This document shows, piece after piece, positions 35,114 to 43,270 of a stretch of 64,000 nucleotides of DNA. This stretch comes from Phycisphaerales bacterium. GTDB lineage: Bacteria > Planctomycetota > Phycisphaerae > Phycisphaerales > UBA1924. The stretch lies in contig JAJDDD010000016.1 of assembly GCA_029260495.1 (NCBI GenBank), positions 1 through 64,000 of the forward strand. Reading direction: 5' to 3'. The position numbers and the translations under genes were made by a program. How positions within the stretch are numbered: position 1 is the stretch's first letter; every line of letters starts with the position of its first letter. A model generated the notes under the pieces. That model did not search any database and was not told the DNA's origin. It was given only the letters and a program-made list of their open reading frames with translations.

Positions 35114-36661
35114 TCAGAAGTCTAGGTCGGGCGTGATTATTTCGAGTTGATCGCTCAAAATTAACCCTCTCAATTTCTCGATGTCAGGAGAAGGCGGTCG
35201 ATCTGCGCTGAGCTTTGGTGCGAGCGATCGAACACACTCATGCACGCGCTCCACAACAGCGCCAGATTTCAGCGGACGTTGATATTCAAGCGCCTCGGCG
35301 GCGCACAGTAGTTCAATCGCGACGGTGTTCGCAGCAAGTGAGAGGCTGCGTCGGGCTTTGTCTGCAGCGAGCGGGCCGAACGAGTTGTAGTCTTCCATGC
35401 CGGCGCAGGTCGGGATGTTGGCGACTGTCGCGGGCGATGCGTTGTGGATGAGCTCATTGCAGCAGGCGGCGGCGGTGTATTGGGTAATCATCAATCCCGA
35501 GTGCAGGCCGGGCTGGGGGCTCAGGTGGGCGTTGAGGGGATTTTCAGAGTCCGACGCAGCGAGCAGATGGTAGACGCGGCGCTCGGAAAGGCCGCCGATG
35601 TGCGCGAGGGCGATGGCGAGCGTGTCGAGCGGGAGCGCAATGGGCATGCCATGGAAGTTGCCGGCGGAGATGACCTGGGCTTGTGCGTTGTTTTCATCGG
35701 AGAAGACCAGGGGATTATCGGTGACGGCGCCGAGTTCACGCTCGATGCTGGCGCGGATGTAGTTGATGAGATCAAGTGAGCTGCCGAGCACGACGGGCGC
35801 GCAGCGGAAGGAGTAGGGATCCTGCACACGGGGATCATCAGCTCGATGACTTGGCAGGATGGAGCTGCCCTTGAGGCTAGTTGCCAGGGCATGTGCAATC
35901 TTGGCTGGGCCATCATGATTGCGGGCTGTGTAGACACGGTCATCAAGAAAAGCATCAGTTGCGCGATTGGCGTCGATGGACATGGCGGTGGCGACAATCG
36001 CGGCGCGCATGAGTCGCTGGGCGTCGATGAGCGCGAGGGCGCCCTGGGCGGCCATCAGGTGGGTGCCGTTGATGAGCGCGAGACCTTCCTTTGGGCCGAG
36101 TGTGATCGGTGTGAGATTGGCGCGTTTGAGGGCCTCGGCGCCGGTGACTCTTTCGCCGCCGATCTCGGCTTCACCTTCGCCGATGAGTGGGAGAGTGGCG
36201 TGTGCGAGGGGGGCGAGGTCGCCGGAGGCGCCGACGGAGCCGGTCTTTGGAACGATGGGCGTGACGCCTGCGTTGAGGAGAGCGACGACTTGTTCGACGA
36301 CGGCGATGCGCACGCCGGACATTCCGCGACTGAGCGATGCAGCAAGGAGCAGGAGCATGCCTCGGACGGTTTCGCAGGGAAGTGGCTCGCCGACGCAGGC
36401 AGCGTGTGATCGAAGGAGATTGGTCTGGACAGCAGGAAGTTCGTCGTCGTTGATGCGCGTGCGTGACAGTGAGCCGAAACCCGTATTGACGCCGTAGAGG
36501 GGGACGCCGAGATTGATCGCCTGGATAAGGGCTTCATTGGAAGCGAGAATCTGGCGCCGGGCCTGCTCCGCGAGTGAGACAGGCCGGCAACCTCGCGCGA
36601 CAGACTCGAAATCTGCGAACGAGAGCGTGGAGCCATCAAGAGCGAGGGGCGTTGGCGTCAT
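35114..36661 (-). CDS. hutH: Histidine ammonia-lyase
   Basis: A 515-residue enzyme that removes ammonia from histidine to make urocanate. The active centre is the MIO group formed from Ala145-Ser146-Gly147 in G-S-V-G-A-S-G-D-L-A-P-L. Other family blocks are Y-G-V-N-T-G-F-G-S-L, L-I-N-G-T-H-L-M, Q-D-P-Y-S-F-R-C and S-A-G-N-F-H-G. The ATG at 36661 has TACACT six bases upstream and no Shine-Dalgarno. First gene of the hut cluster; divergent from the membrane protein gene at 36740. No hutG, hutF or hutC regulator is nearby. Confidence 0.96.
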   Translation of the reverse strand: MTPTPLALDGSTLSFADFESVARGCRPVSLAEQARRQILASNEALIQAINLGVPLYGVNTGFGSLSRTRINDDELPAVQTNLLRSHAACVGEPLPCETVRGMLLLLAASLSRGMSGVRIAVVEQVVALLNAGVTPIVPKTGSVGASGDLAPLAHATLPLIGEGEAEIGGERVTGAEALKRANLTPITLGPKEGLALINGTHLMAAQGALALIDAQRLMRAAIVATAMSIDANRATDAFLDDRVYTARNHDGPAKIAHALATSLKGSSILPSHRADDPRVQDPYSFRCAPVVLGSSLDLINYIRASIERELGAVTDNPLVFSDENNAQAQVISAGNFHGMPIALPLDTLAIALAHIGGLSERRVYHLLAASDSENPLNAHLSPQPGLHSGLMITQYTAAACCNELIHNASPATVANIPTCAGMEDYNSFGPLAADKARRSLSLAANTVAIELLCAAEALEYQRPLKSGAVVERVHECVRSLAPKLSADRPPSPDIEKLRGLILSDQLEIITPDLDF

Positions 36662-36667
36662 GGCGGC

Positions 36668-36673
36668 AGTGTA
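36668..36673 (-). promoter_or_regulatory. TANNNT -10-like element six bases before hutH
   Basis: Minus-strand TACACT, GCCGCC, then the ATG at 36661. It is the likely promoter for the hut cluster if the transcript is leaderless. Confidence 0.45.
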
Positions 36674-36739
36674 GTCGCCTGGCGGCGTGGGTTTGCCCGG
36701 CGTTTGCCCGCGACGCGCCATGCGGGTATCAGGGCTGCT

Positions 36740-37567
36740 ATGAAGGAAGTCGTCCGTTGGATAGCTATCGCGATCGCAGCACTTTTGGTGGGTCCGCTGA
36801 CAGCGTTGATCGTGGGCGCTGTTCGGGCGCCGGATGGGGGACCGGACGCGACGATGCTGCTGAGCGGAAGCATTGTCATAGGCGTGCTGGCGACACTGGC
36901 GGCGCTTGTGATAGCCGGCGCGACGGGGGCGGCGGCTGCTCGGGTTCTGGGTGTGCGCACTGGTTACCTGGTGACGGGGATCGTGCTGATCTGGAGTGAT
37001 TTTGCGAGCGGGACGGTGCAGGGCGTATTGGTGTGGACGCAGGATGGCGGAGCGCTGTGGCGGTTGGCAACGGAAGGGTTTGTGCTTGGGACGGCGGCGA
37101 TCGCGATGGCGTGGGTGATTAATCAGGTTGGGAAGAAGGAAGACGAATCAGAGCTTGGCGCAGGGCGGGGAGCGGAATCGCGCAGCAAAGCCTCCACCAT
37201 GCTGGCGATGGCGGCGATGATTGTGGTCGGGGGGGTGGTTGCGTACCTGGTGGCGCGGGAAGGTTTAAAGGGGCAGACACTCGCGGCGGCTGCCATCGGG
37301 GCGCTGGCGGGGGCGACGGTGGCTTCGGTTGTCGGGCATGGCGTTTCTTCGGTGTGGTTTTTCGCGGGGATGGCGGCGCTCGCGGTGGTTGGACCCGCGC
37401 TGGGCGCGGTGTTGCAGGGTGGGGAAGCGGTGGCCCGGGCGTATGCGAATGAGTTGTTCCCGCTGGCGTGGATGTCGCCTTTGGATTGGGTGGCGGGAGC
37501 GTTTTTGGGGATTCCGGTTGGGATGGTGTGGGGGGGTTCGATGCTGGAAAAACGGGCTGAAGTGTGA
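36740..37567 (+). CDS. Multi-helix membrane protein of unknown function
   Basis: A 275-residue hydrophobic protein with about seven helices and very high Ala, Gly and Val content. A polar cytoplasmic loop (K-K-E-D-E-S-E-L-G-A-G-R-G-A-E-S-R-S-K) separates the first four helices from the rest. The end is basic (M-L-E-K-R-A-E-V). No motif for transport or catalysis was recognised. No Shine-Dalgarno is apparent before the ATG. It may share the promoter region with hutH in the 78-base divergent gap, or be unrelated. Confidence 0.6.
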   Translation: MKEVVRWIAIAIAALLVGPLTALIVGAVRAPDGGPDATMLLSGSIVIGVLATLAALVIAGATGAAAARVLGVRTGYLVTGIVLIWSDFASGTVQGVLVWTQDGGALWRLATEGFVLGTAAIAMAWVINQVGKKEDESELGAGRGAESRSKASTMLAMAAMIVVGGVVAYLVAREGLKGQTLAAAAIGALAGATVASVVGHGVSSVWFFAGMAALAVVGPALGAVLQGGEAVARAYANELFPLAWMSPLDWVAGAFLGIPVGMVWGGSMLEKRAEV

Positions 37568-37685
37568 AAAACTTGGGGACTTGCGGGCTCAGCAACATGT
37601 TGTGACCTGCTCGGGCGATGGGGCGTCCTATGATTGAGCCCTGTTTTCTTGTCACGCCATTTTTGCCTCTTTCCAAGGACGCCAT

Positions 37686-38528
37686 ATGAGCACCCAGCCG
37701 ACGACTCCACCCACCGAGGGGGGAGTTCGGGTCGAGATCAACACCGCCCACACGATGCCTGATGTTCAAGCGAGCAGCGATGCTCGGCGGATCGCGATTG
37801 ACAAGGTGGGCGTGAAGGACGTTGTGTATCCGATCACGCTGCGCACGCCGGATGGCGGAAAGCAGTCGACGGTCGCGACGATCAACATGTATGTGTCGCT
37901 GCCGCACCATCAGAAGGGGACGCATATGAGCCGTTTCCTTGAGGTGCTCAACGAGCACGCGGAGTGCATGACGCCGGAGCGGATCCCGGAGGTGGCGCGG
38001 GCAATTAAGGAGCGGCTGAACGCTGAGGAGGCGCATCTGGAGTTGGAGTTCACCTACTTTGTGCGCAAGCTGGCGCCGGTGACGAAGATGCCGGGGCTGA
38101 TGGACTACAAGGTGCGGTTCGAATGCTCAGCCGACGGGGTCGAAGATTTCATCATGGGGGTGACGGCGCCGGCGACGAGTTTGTGCCCGTGTTCGAAGGA
38201 GATCAGCCGATTCGGTGCGCACAATCAGCGGTGCCACATCGAAGCGCGGGTGCGGTTTGATGAAACGATGTGGATTGAGGATCTGGTGAAGCACCTGGAG
38301 GGGGCGGCTTCGAGCCAGGTGTACGCGGTATTGAAACGGCCCGACGAGAAGTTTGTGACGGAAGTTGCCTTCGAGAACCCGAAGTTCGTGGAAGACATTG
38401 TGCGCGATCTCGCGATTTCGCTGGAAGATGATGAGCGGGTGACGTGGTACTCGATTAATAGTGAGAATTTTGAGTCGATTCATAACCACAATGCTTATGC
38501 GCAGTTGACCCGGGATAAGAGGGGGTAG
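37686..38528 (+). CDS. folE2: GTP cyclohydrolase I, type IB (FolE2)
   Basis: A 280-residue protein of the COG1469 family. It opens GTP to dihydroneopterin triphosphate, the first step to folate, and also feeds queuosine. Hallmarks: H-M-S-R-F-L-E-V-L-N-E-H, the metal-binding S-L-C-P-C-S-K-E-I-S segment, and A-H-N-Q-R-C-H-I-E. In contrast to FolE1, this type works with metals other than zinc and is often used when zinc is short. AAGGA precedes the ATG by six bases; TATGAT at 37629-37634 could be the -10 box. The queuosine-precursor transporter at 57735-58568 is in the same window, but not linked. Confidence 0.95.
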   Translation: MSTQPTTPPTEGGVRVEINTAHTMPDVQASSDARRIAIDKVGVKDVVYPITLRTPDGGKQSTVATINMYVSLPHHQKGTHMSRFLEVLNEHAECMTPERIPEVARAIKERLNAEEAHLELEFTYFVRKLAPVTKMPGLMDYKVRFECSADGVEDFIMGVTAPATSLCPCSKEISRFGAHNQRCHIEARVRFDETMWIEDLVKHLEGAASSQVYAVLKRPDEKFVTEVAFENPKFVEDIVRDLAISLEDDERVTWYSINSENFESIHNHNAYAQLTRDKRG

Positions 38529-38692
38529 GGGAGTTTGTGGCGGCGCCGTGAGCGATGATGGGGCGTAGGATATGACCAACCTGCTCCCGTGGGATTTTCA
38601 ACGGGACATGGCGATGCTTCAGTCCCATTCTGGATTTTTCGGAGGGATATCTCGCCCGCTTGGCAGTTATGACGGTCTAGGTAGAGTTTTTT

Positions 38693-39319
38693 TCAGGCGC
38701 TCAAATGCGGCTCAGGCAGGCCTACGCGGCCCAAATGAAACGCTAACTTCGTCTGTAAGTGGTCGCGGTACGGCGATACGAGTCGCGCGCGACGTCGGGC
38801 TGGATCAGACTCCGCACTGATCTGGCGATACAACTCGTCCCGACGGATAGAAAACACCTGTTTCATATCGACAACAAGTTCCGGCACCCCTTCGCCGCAT
38901 AGATCTTCATTTGATGGCACGCTTTCTAGGAGCTGGAGCTTTGGGTGATCGTTGTTGCGAATCTTCTTGTGGAGCCCCTTGTCCTCAATATGGTTCTCAT
39001 TGGTCTTGGTCGAGGGAAATGCGCTCAGGAGCAATACCTCAGCGATGTGATTCTGCGGCTTCACCTTTTCTCCGTTGCGCGCATTGAAGTCTTGTTCTAG
39101 GTCACAGTCTTGCGTTGCTACGACGCAATACTCGTGCTCGACCTTCAGAACATCGGGTGGATCTGTCGTCGGGTCAGCTAGCCACTCTACGATATCGGAT
39201 AGGATCTCTCCCTGTCGTATAGCGGCCTCAAGTTCGAGTGGAGAATAGCGGGGTACATGAGGTGCGCTGGATTCTCCAGTCTTTTCAGGCCCGACGAGTT
39301 GTCTTGCCGACTCCGCCAA
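38693..39319 (-). CDS. Unknown protein of the tRNA-Arg islet, gene 3
   Basis: A 208-residue protein from a TTG start, preferred because no in-frame ATG comes before residue about 140, GAGGG lies five bases upstream, and the start is only 12 bases after the stop of gene 2, as in a coupled operon. The most notable block is H-E-Y-C-V-V-A-T-Q-D-C-D-L-E-Q-D-F, a Cys/Asp-rich strand-and-turn that looks like an active or metal site. A second cluster of charged residues (R-R-D-E-L-Y-R...R-R-R-A-R-L-V-S-P-Y-R-D-H-L-Q-T-K) is near the end. No family is recognised. Its GC content (near 47-52% in sampled lines) is below that of its neighbours. Confidence 0.65.
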   Translation of the reverse strand: MAESARQLVGPEKTGESSAPHVPRYSPLELEAAIRQGEILSDIVEWLADPTTDPPDVLKVEHEYCVVATQDCDLEQDFNARNGEKVKPQNHIAEVLLLSAFPSTKTNENHIEDKGLHKKIRNNDHPKLQLLESVPSNEDLCGEGVPELVVDMKQVFSIRRDELYRQISAESDPARRRARLVSPYRDHLQTKLAFHLGRVGLPEPHLSA

Positions 39320-39331
39320 GCAAACCCTCGC

Positions 39332-39751
39332 TCAGTCCTCAGGATAGCCAAAAAACGTTGATTCCTCATTCCGAATCTTGCCGCCTGGTAGACGTGATTC
39401 GTTGACCTCATACCTGTCGATGGCCTGCGAAAGTTGATAACTCTCTGCCACCGAGGTCAGATACTCGGCCGCATCATAAAGCGATTCCTCGGGTAGTTGT
39501 GCGGCAAGCCAAACACAAAGGGTGCGAAGCTTTAAAGCTTCCGGAAGTTCGTCGAGGCGATCCGTGGTCGAGTAGATGCAGTGCGTTGTCTCCGTGCGGG
39601 CTCCTTCATCGTCGTAGTGCCAATTGAAGTAGGCGCGCGGAGTAGACGAACTTGCGATATAGTCAAACTCGACATTCGGGCCTCCCTGCGCAAGAACGAG
39701 AGTGTTCCAGTGCGAGTCAGTTCGAAATGGGTTTTGGTCGTAGAGCTTCAT
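39332..39751 (-). CDS. Unknown protein of the tRNA-Arg islet, gene 2
   Basis: A 139-residue protein starting M-K-L-Y-D-Q-N-P-F at 39751, which lies inside the last 35 bases of the TIGR04255 gene in another frame; an earlier ATG at 39811 would overlap more. It contains Y-F-N-W-H-Y-D-D-E-G and a C-terminal Glu-rich helix with L-P-E-E-S-L-Y-D-A-A-E-Y-L-T-S-V-A-E-S-Y. No domain is recognised. Overlap at its 5' end and a 12-base gap at its 3' end make the three islet genes one operon. Confidence 0.65.
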   Translation of the reverse strand: MKLYDQNPFRTDSHWNTLVLAQGGPNVEFDYIASSSTPRAYFNWHYDDEGARTETTHCIYSTTDRLDELPEALKLRTLCVWLAAQLPEESLYDAAEYLTSVAESYQLSQAIDRYEVNESRLPGGKIRNEESTFFGYPED

Positions 39752-40523
39752 GGAGTTTTTGTGTGATGCACCACTGGAACGCTCGGCTTGCCATCTCATT
39801 GAACCCATCAAACACTCCTTCTGCTTCGTTGACGTTTATTTTTCCGGACTTGAAGAAGTCGAAGTCGATGATATATCCGACAGCGGGCTTCTTGCCCACC
39901 TGGACATTCTGCAGTCCATGGTTCAGCAGGATGCGTGTGCCGGTAGCTGGATCGGCAAACGCCAATCGCCTGTGTACTTCGTTTGCGGAATTGGCAACCG
40001 CTGGAATAGCAAGTTCACCCAAGATGTGCGGCGCAAGCAATGCGGACCAGGGAGTGGTCTCGTTCAGGCCATGGTTGCTGCGGACGATCGCGTCGATGTA
40101 GCGGAGCCCAATTCGTGAGAACGGCGAAGGTCGGTACAAGTCCCGAAGAGCACCCAACGGGGCATTGAGTTTCTGTCTGAATTCTTCCCACCGGGTGTAT
40201 CGGGTCGTGCTGAGCGAGATGAATTCGTTGGATAGAGAGACGGTCCAGGCTTGGCCCTCGTCCCGAAAACGGTACACCTTTGATCCGGCTTGTACACCGA
40301 GCATCTCGGCAACTTGGGAAGGTAGAGCCGACTGAGCCTGATTCTCCAACTCGAAGATCGGGAACTGCTCGCGAACTTGTTCCTGGAACTCGACGGGCTC
40401 TGAGGCGCCAATCTTCAGGATCGTCGGAAACTGGAGCTGACAGACCACTTCAACCAACGGTGCACCCTGGTACACGACTCTCTGGCGTGGTGGGAACAGT
40501 TCGTTATCGACTTCTACTTCCAT
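39717..40523 (-). CDS. TIGR04255-family protein
   Basis: A 268-residue protein that opens the three-gene islet. Near the N-terminus is the family's typical A-P-L-V-E-V-V-C-Q-L-Q-F-P block, and later R-Y-T-R-W-E-E-F and I-G-L-R-Y-I-D, both typical of TIGR04255. This family is scattered among bacteria and archaea, and its function is unknown to me. The ATG at 40523 has AGGAT five bases upstream; the same bases also read TAGGAT, a possible -10 element. The gene starts about 200 bases from the 3' end of tRNA-Arg and is transcribed in the same direction as it. Confidence 0.85.
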   Translation of the reverse strand: MEVEVDNELFPPRQRVVYQGAPLVEVVCQLQFPTILKIGASEPVEFQEQVREQFPIFELENQAQSALPSQVAEMLGVQAGSKVYRFRDEGQAWTVSLSNEFISLSTTRYTRWEEFRQKLNAPLGALRDLYRPSPFSRIGLRYIDAIVRSNHGLNETTPWSALLAPHILGELAIPAVANSANEVHRRLAFADPATGTRILLNHGLQNVQVGKKPAVGYIIDFDFFKSGKINVNEAEGVFDGFNEMASRAFQWCITQKLHEALRPKPISN

Positions 40524-40693
40524 GAGTGATCCTATGCCGCAAGTCTTGTACCAGTGTCGCGTCGCCTCCCGCCTGACGTGAAACGCTTACGGGACCATAA
40601 TACGGGAAACGGCTACATCGCAGTCTGATGGGTTGTTCTATCCTAAACCGTTGCTGAACACTTCATCGAAGATCCGAACAGGCTGCCCTCTGA

Positions 40694-40719
40694 ATGAAAA
40701 ACGGCCCTTTGGGGCCGTT
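40694..40719 (-). terminator. Terminator after tRNA-Arg
   Basis: Minus-strand stem AACGGCCC / GGGCCGTT with a short loop, followed by TTTTTCATTC. It lies five bases past the tRNA 3' end and separates the tRNA transcript from the islet. Confidence 0.85.
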
Positions 40720-40723
40720 GAAG

Positions 40724-40797
40724 TACGCGCGGGAGGAGTCGAACCCCCAACCTCCTGATCCGTAGTCAGGTGCTCTATCCAATTGAGCTACGCGCGC
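40724..40797 (-). tRNA. tRNA-Arg(ACG)
   Basis: A 74-base cloverleaf on the minus strand: acceptor stem GCGCGCG/CGCGCGT (a terminal G-T), D arm GCTC-AATTGGATA-GAGC, anticodon arm CCTGA-CTACGGA-TCAGG with anticodon ACG at 40763-40761, variable loop AGGTT and T arm GGGGG-TTCGACT-CCTCC. CCA is not encoded. The wobble A would be deaminated to inosine, reading CGU, CGC and CGA. It borders the low-GC islet on the side of its own 3' end, the usual face for integration of mobile elements. Confidence 0.96.
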
Positions 40798-41235
40798 AGC
40801 GTAGTGAAGGGGAAGGGTAGCCGGGGTTGTGGGGGCGGGCAAGAACGGAGGTGGATTTGGGGAAGATCGCAGACGGATCGGGAACGATGGAGGTGCTGCG
40901 CCGAGGGATGTGATGGGTTGATGGTGAGAAGGGCTGGTGGGTTTTGGAGTTGGCTGGCGTCGGGCTGGGTCAGGATCAGCGCAGGGAATCTGAATCGATG
41001 CAGGCTGGGTCGGCGCGGGCGAGCGGGATCCGGGCGGGGGATAGGATTGAGGAATGGCTGGCTGGCGGGGTTTGTGGGAGAGGCAGATTTGGGGGACAGG
41101 AAGAATCGAGCGGGCGGGGCTTGATTGGTTGGGGGTTGGTGGTCATACTTTGGGGCTCCGCTTTGGGCGATGGTTTCGCCCGGGCGGCCAGTTTTTCAAT
41201 TGGACACGCAGGACTCCGAAAGGTTCGATTTTCCT
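40798..41235. other. G-rich leader between tRNA-Arg and rpsT
   Basis: About 440 bases, unusually rich in GGG runs on the plus strand. Open frames here are not convincing. It must hold the promoters of the tRNA (minus) and rpsT (plus). A weak pair TTGATT - 17 bases - CATACT lies near 41122-41150. An rpsT leader could take part in autoregulation as in other bacteria, but I see no diagnostic structure. Confidence 0.45.
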
Positions 41236-41505
41236 ATGGCTCACTCCGTATCTGCTCGCAAGCGCATTCGTCAGAACGAGACGCACCGTAGCCGGAACCG
41301 TTGGCGTTTACGCACGATGCGGCTGGCGATCAAGGATTGTCTGGAGCAGATTCTGCATGGGCAGGAGGACAAGGCGAAGGAGTCGTTGCGGCTGGCGTGC
41401 TCAGCGATTGACAAGTCCGCGGGCAAGGGTGTGATTCACAAGAATCGGGCTGCCCGGACGAAGTCGCGGTTGGTCAAGCGCATGAAGGCGCGGCAGGCTG
41501 GCTGA
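41236..41505 (+). CDS. rpsT: 30S ribosomal protein bS20
   Basis: An 89-residue, strongly basic helical protein with the S20 pattern: M-A-H-S-V-S-A-R-K-R-I-R-Q-N-E at the start, R-N-R-W-R-L-R-T-M in the first helix and G-V-I-H-K-N-R-A-A-R-T-K-S-R-L near the end, which contacts 16S rRNA. The ATG at 41236 begins the usual N-terminus; its ribosome site is weak (AAAGG about 13 bases upstream). A terminator follows directly, so the gene is a single unit. Confidence 0.95.
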   Translation: MAHSVSARKRIRQNETHRSRNRWRLRTMRLAIKDCLEQILHGQEDKAKESLRLACSAIDKSAGKGVIHKNRAARTKSRLVKRMKARQAG

Positions 41506-41513
41506 ACGTCGAA

Positions 41514-41543
41514 CGCCCTGGCGTTTGGCCCGGGCGGTTTTTT
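41514..41543 (+). terminator. Rho-independent terminator of rpsT
   Basis: Stem CGCCC-GGC / GCC-GGGCG with one internal mismatch and a five-base loop, followed by G and six T residues, starting nine bases past the stop codon. Confidence 0.85.
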
Positions 41544-41595
41544 ACTTTGCACAATCTGTTGGTGGGACTGACGGGCTGACACGCGCGGGCGGTGT

Positions 41596-41601
41596 TATTC
41601 T
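41596..41601 (+). promoter_or_regulatory. TANNNT -10-like element six bases before the CPBP gene
   Basis: TATTCT, TGCGCC, then the ATG at 41608. No Shine-Dalgarno is present. Confidence 0.5.
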
Positions 41602-41607
41602 TGCGCC

Positions 41608-42474
41608 ATGACTTCGCGCAGTGATGGTAAACGGAAGAAGACGCGCTCTGAACGGAAGGCGCGCTCTGAACAAGCGCCGGCGCTGAAGAAGAGTGATGAT
41701 CTTTCGTCATATGGCGCGGTGAGTATGCGCCCGCTGCACATATTGGTTTTTTTGGCGCCATTGATTGTGTTGTATGAGTTGGGTTCGGGTCTGTATTTGC
41801 ACGGCGGGGCGGGGGGCGCGTTTGAGACGATTCGTGCGCATCGGATGCTGGCGGATTTTTTCCGCGCGTTTGGCGTTGGCGGGATTTATCTGCCGGGGGC
41901 GGCGTTGGTGGTGACGCTTTTGATTTGGCATCTGCTTCAGCGTGATTCGTGGCGGATGAAGCCGAGCGTTTTGGTTGGGATGTTGTTTGAGTCTTTGGTG
42001 TGGACGGTTCCGATCTGGGTGTTGGGGCAGGCGGTGGGGAAGGCGATGGCGGGGGCGGCGCCGACTGCTGAACCGGGGGCGGTTGCGACGGCGCTGGCGA
42101 ACTCCGGGGCAGAGCTGACGGAGCTTCCGTGGCAGGCGCGGGCGACGATCGCGGTGGGGGCGGGGCTGTATGAGGAGTTGCTCTTTCGGATGCTGGGGAT
42201 TGCGTTTTTTCACTTCATCATTGTGGATTTGCTCGGCGCGAGGGAGCTGCCCGGGGCGGCGGCGGCGGTGGCGCTCTCTGCGATCGGGTTTGCGCTGTAT
42301 CACGATGTGTGGGTGTACGGGCGGCTGGACATGCTGCGGTTTGGGTTTTTATTTTTGGCGGGGCTGTACTTCGGGGCGTTGTATGTGGTGCGCGGGTTTG
42401 GAATCGTGGTGGCGGTGCATGCGATCTACGATCTGGCGGTGCTTTTGTTGCAGCAGTCGGGGGGGGATGGGTGA
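41608..42474 (+). CDS. CPBP (Abi) family intramembrane metalloprotease
   Basis: A 288-residue membrane protein with a basic, Lys/Arg-rich start (residues 1-35) and about seven helices. The three family motifs are present: E-E-L-L-F-R (EExxxR) near residue 190, F-A-L-Y-H (FxxxH) near 229 and V-A-V-H-A-I-Y-D (HxxxD/N) near 270, which form the intramembrane active site known from Rce1. Target proteins are unknown; in other bacteria members act on signalling or bacteriocin-related substrates. The end overlaps nothing, and upp begins 39 bases later on the same strand, perhaps in one unit. Confidence 0.9.
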   Translation: MTSRSDGKRKKTRSERKARSEQAPALKKSDDLSSYGAVSMRPLHILVFLAPLIVLYELGSGLYLHGGAGGAFETIRAHRMLADFFRAFGVGGIYLPGAALVVTLLIWHLLQRDSWRMKPSVLVGMLFESLVWTVPIWVLGQAVGKAMAGAAPTAEPGAVATALANSGAELTELPWQARATIAVGAGLYEELLFRMLGIAFFHFIIVDLLGARELPGAAAAVALSAIGFALYHDVWVYGRLDMLRFGFLFLAGLYFGALYVVRGFGIVVAVHAIYDLAVLLLQQSGGDG

Positions 42475-42500
42475 GGGAGGCGGCCGAGCGCAGGCTTGGG

Positions 42501-42506
42501 TACCCT
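42501..42506 (+). promoter_or_regulatory. TANNNT -10-like element seven bases before upp
   Basis: TACCCT, seven bases, then the ATG at 42514. The match to a -10 box is weak (T, A and final T only). Confidence 0.3.
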
Positions 42507-42513
42507 TTGGTCG

Positions 42514-43158
42514 ATGTCAACACCGCACGCTGAGCATGCGAACCTTTTTGTTTTCGAGCACCCGCTGATTCAGCACAAGCTGACGCTCCTGCGTGATGAA
42601 TCGACGACGCATCGTCTGTTTCGGGCCCAGGTGGCGCAGATTGCTGGGTTGATGGTGTTTGAGGCGACGCGGGAGTTTCCGACGGAGCGGATTGAGATTC
42701 AGACGCCGTTGGAAAAAACGATGGGCATCCGACTGGCGACGCCGATTACGGTCGCGCCGGTGCTTCGTGCGGGGCTGGCGATGGCGGAGGGTGTTTTGGA
42801 TGTGATGCCTGAAGCGCGGGTTGGGCACATCGGGCTCTATCGTGATGAAGAGACGCTGGCGCCGGTGACGTATTTGACGAAACTGCCCGGGGATGTGGAT
42901 GCAGGGCCGGTGTTGCTGGTGGATCCGATGCTGGCGACGGGCGGGAGCGCTGCTGCTGCTGCGAGACTATTGCGCGAGGCGGGTGTGAAGGATTTGCGGA
43001 TGATGTGCCTGCTGGCGACGCCGGAGGGTGTGACGCGGATGTGGGAGGAGCACGCGGATGTTCCGATCTACACAGCGGGGCTCGATCGTGAGCTGGATGA
43101 ACGCGGGTTTATTCATCCGGGGCTGGGCGACGCGGGGGATCGGATGTACGGGACGTGA
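42514..43158 (+). CDS. upp: Uracil phosphoribosyltransferase
   Basis: A 214-residue enzyme of the UPRT family that makes UMP from uracil and PRPP in pyrimidine salvage. The PRPP loop is L-L-V-D-P-M-L-A-T-G-G-S; other family segments are V-F-E-H-P-L-I-Q-H-K-L-T-L-L-R-D near the start, P-V-L-R-A-G-L-A-M, G-L-Y-R-D-E-E-T and the uracil-binding Y-T-A-G-L-D-R-E-L-D-E-R-G-F-I-H-P-G-L-G-D-A-G-D-R. The start at 42514 (MSTPHAEHANLFVF) fits the family length. No ribosome site is seen. Confidence 0.96.
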   Translation: MSTPHAEHANLFVFEHPLIQHKLTLLRDESTTHRLFRAQVAQIAGLMVFEATREFPTERIEIQTPLEKTMGIRLATPITVAPVLRAGLAMAEGVLDVMPEARVGHIGLYRDEETLAPVTYLTKLPGDVDAGPVLLVDPMLATGGSAAAAARLLREAGVKDLRMMCLLATPEGVTRMWEEHADVPIYTAGLDRELDERGFIHPGLGDAGDRMYGT

Positions 43159-43270
43159 GTTGGGCGATGATGGTGAAACATTGCTGGGGAAGCTGTCGGT
43201 TGCGCCATTGCAGGGCCTTGGCGGGGGAGAGTTGATTTTCATTGTTTTTTGAAATGGACGCGCCAGACTG

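Noticed and set aside
38529-38692. A second attachment site (duplicate of the tRNA-Arg 3' end) at the far side of the islet
   Set aside because: I looked for GGGAGGAGTCGAAC-like sequence here and found none, so integration at the tRNA is not proven.
38572-38820. An 82-codon plus-strand frame after folE2
   Set aside because: It overlaps the 3' end of islet gene 3, has no ribosome site and no protein-like features.
40798-41235. Small protein genes in the G-rich stretch before rpsT
   Set aside because: Frames are present on the plus strand but reflect G-rich composition; no ribosome site, start context or domain supports them.
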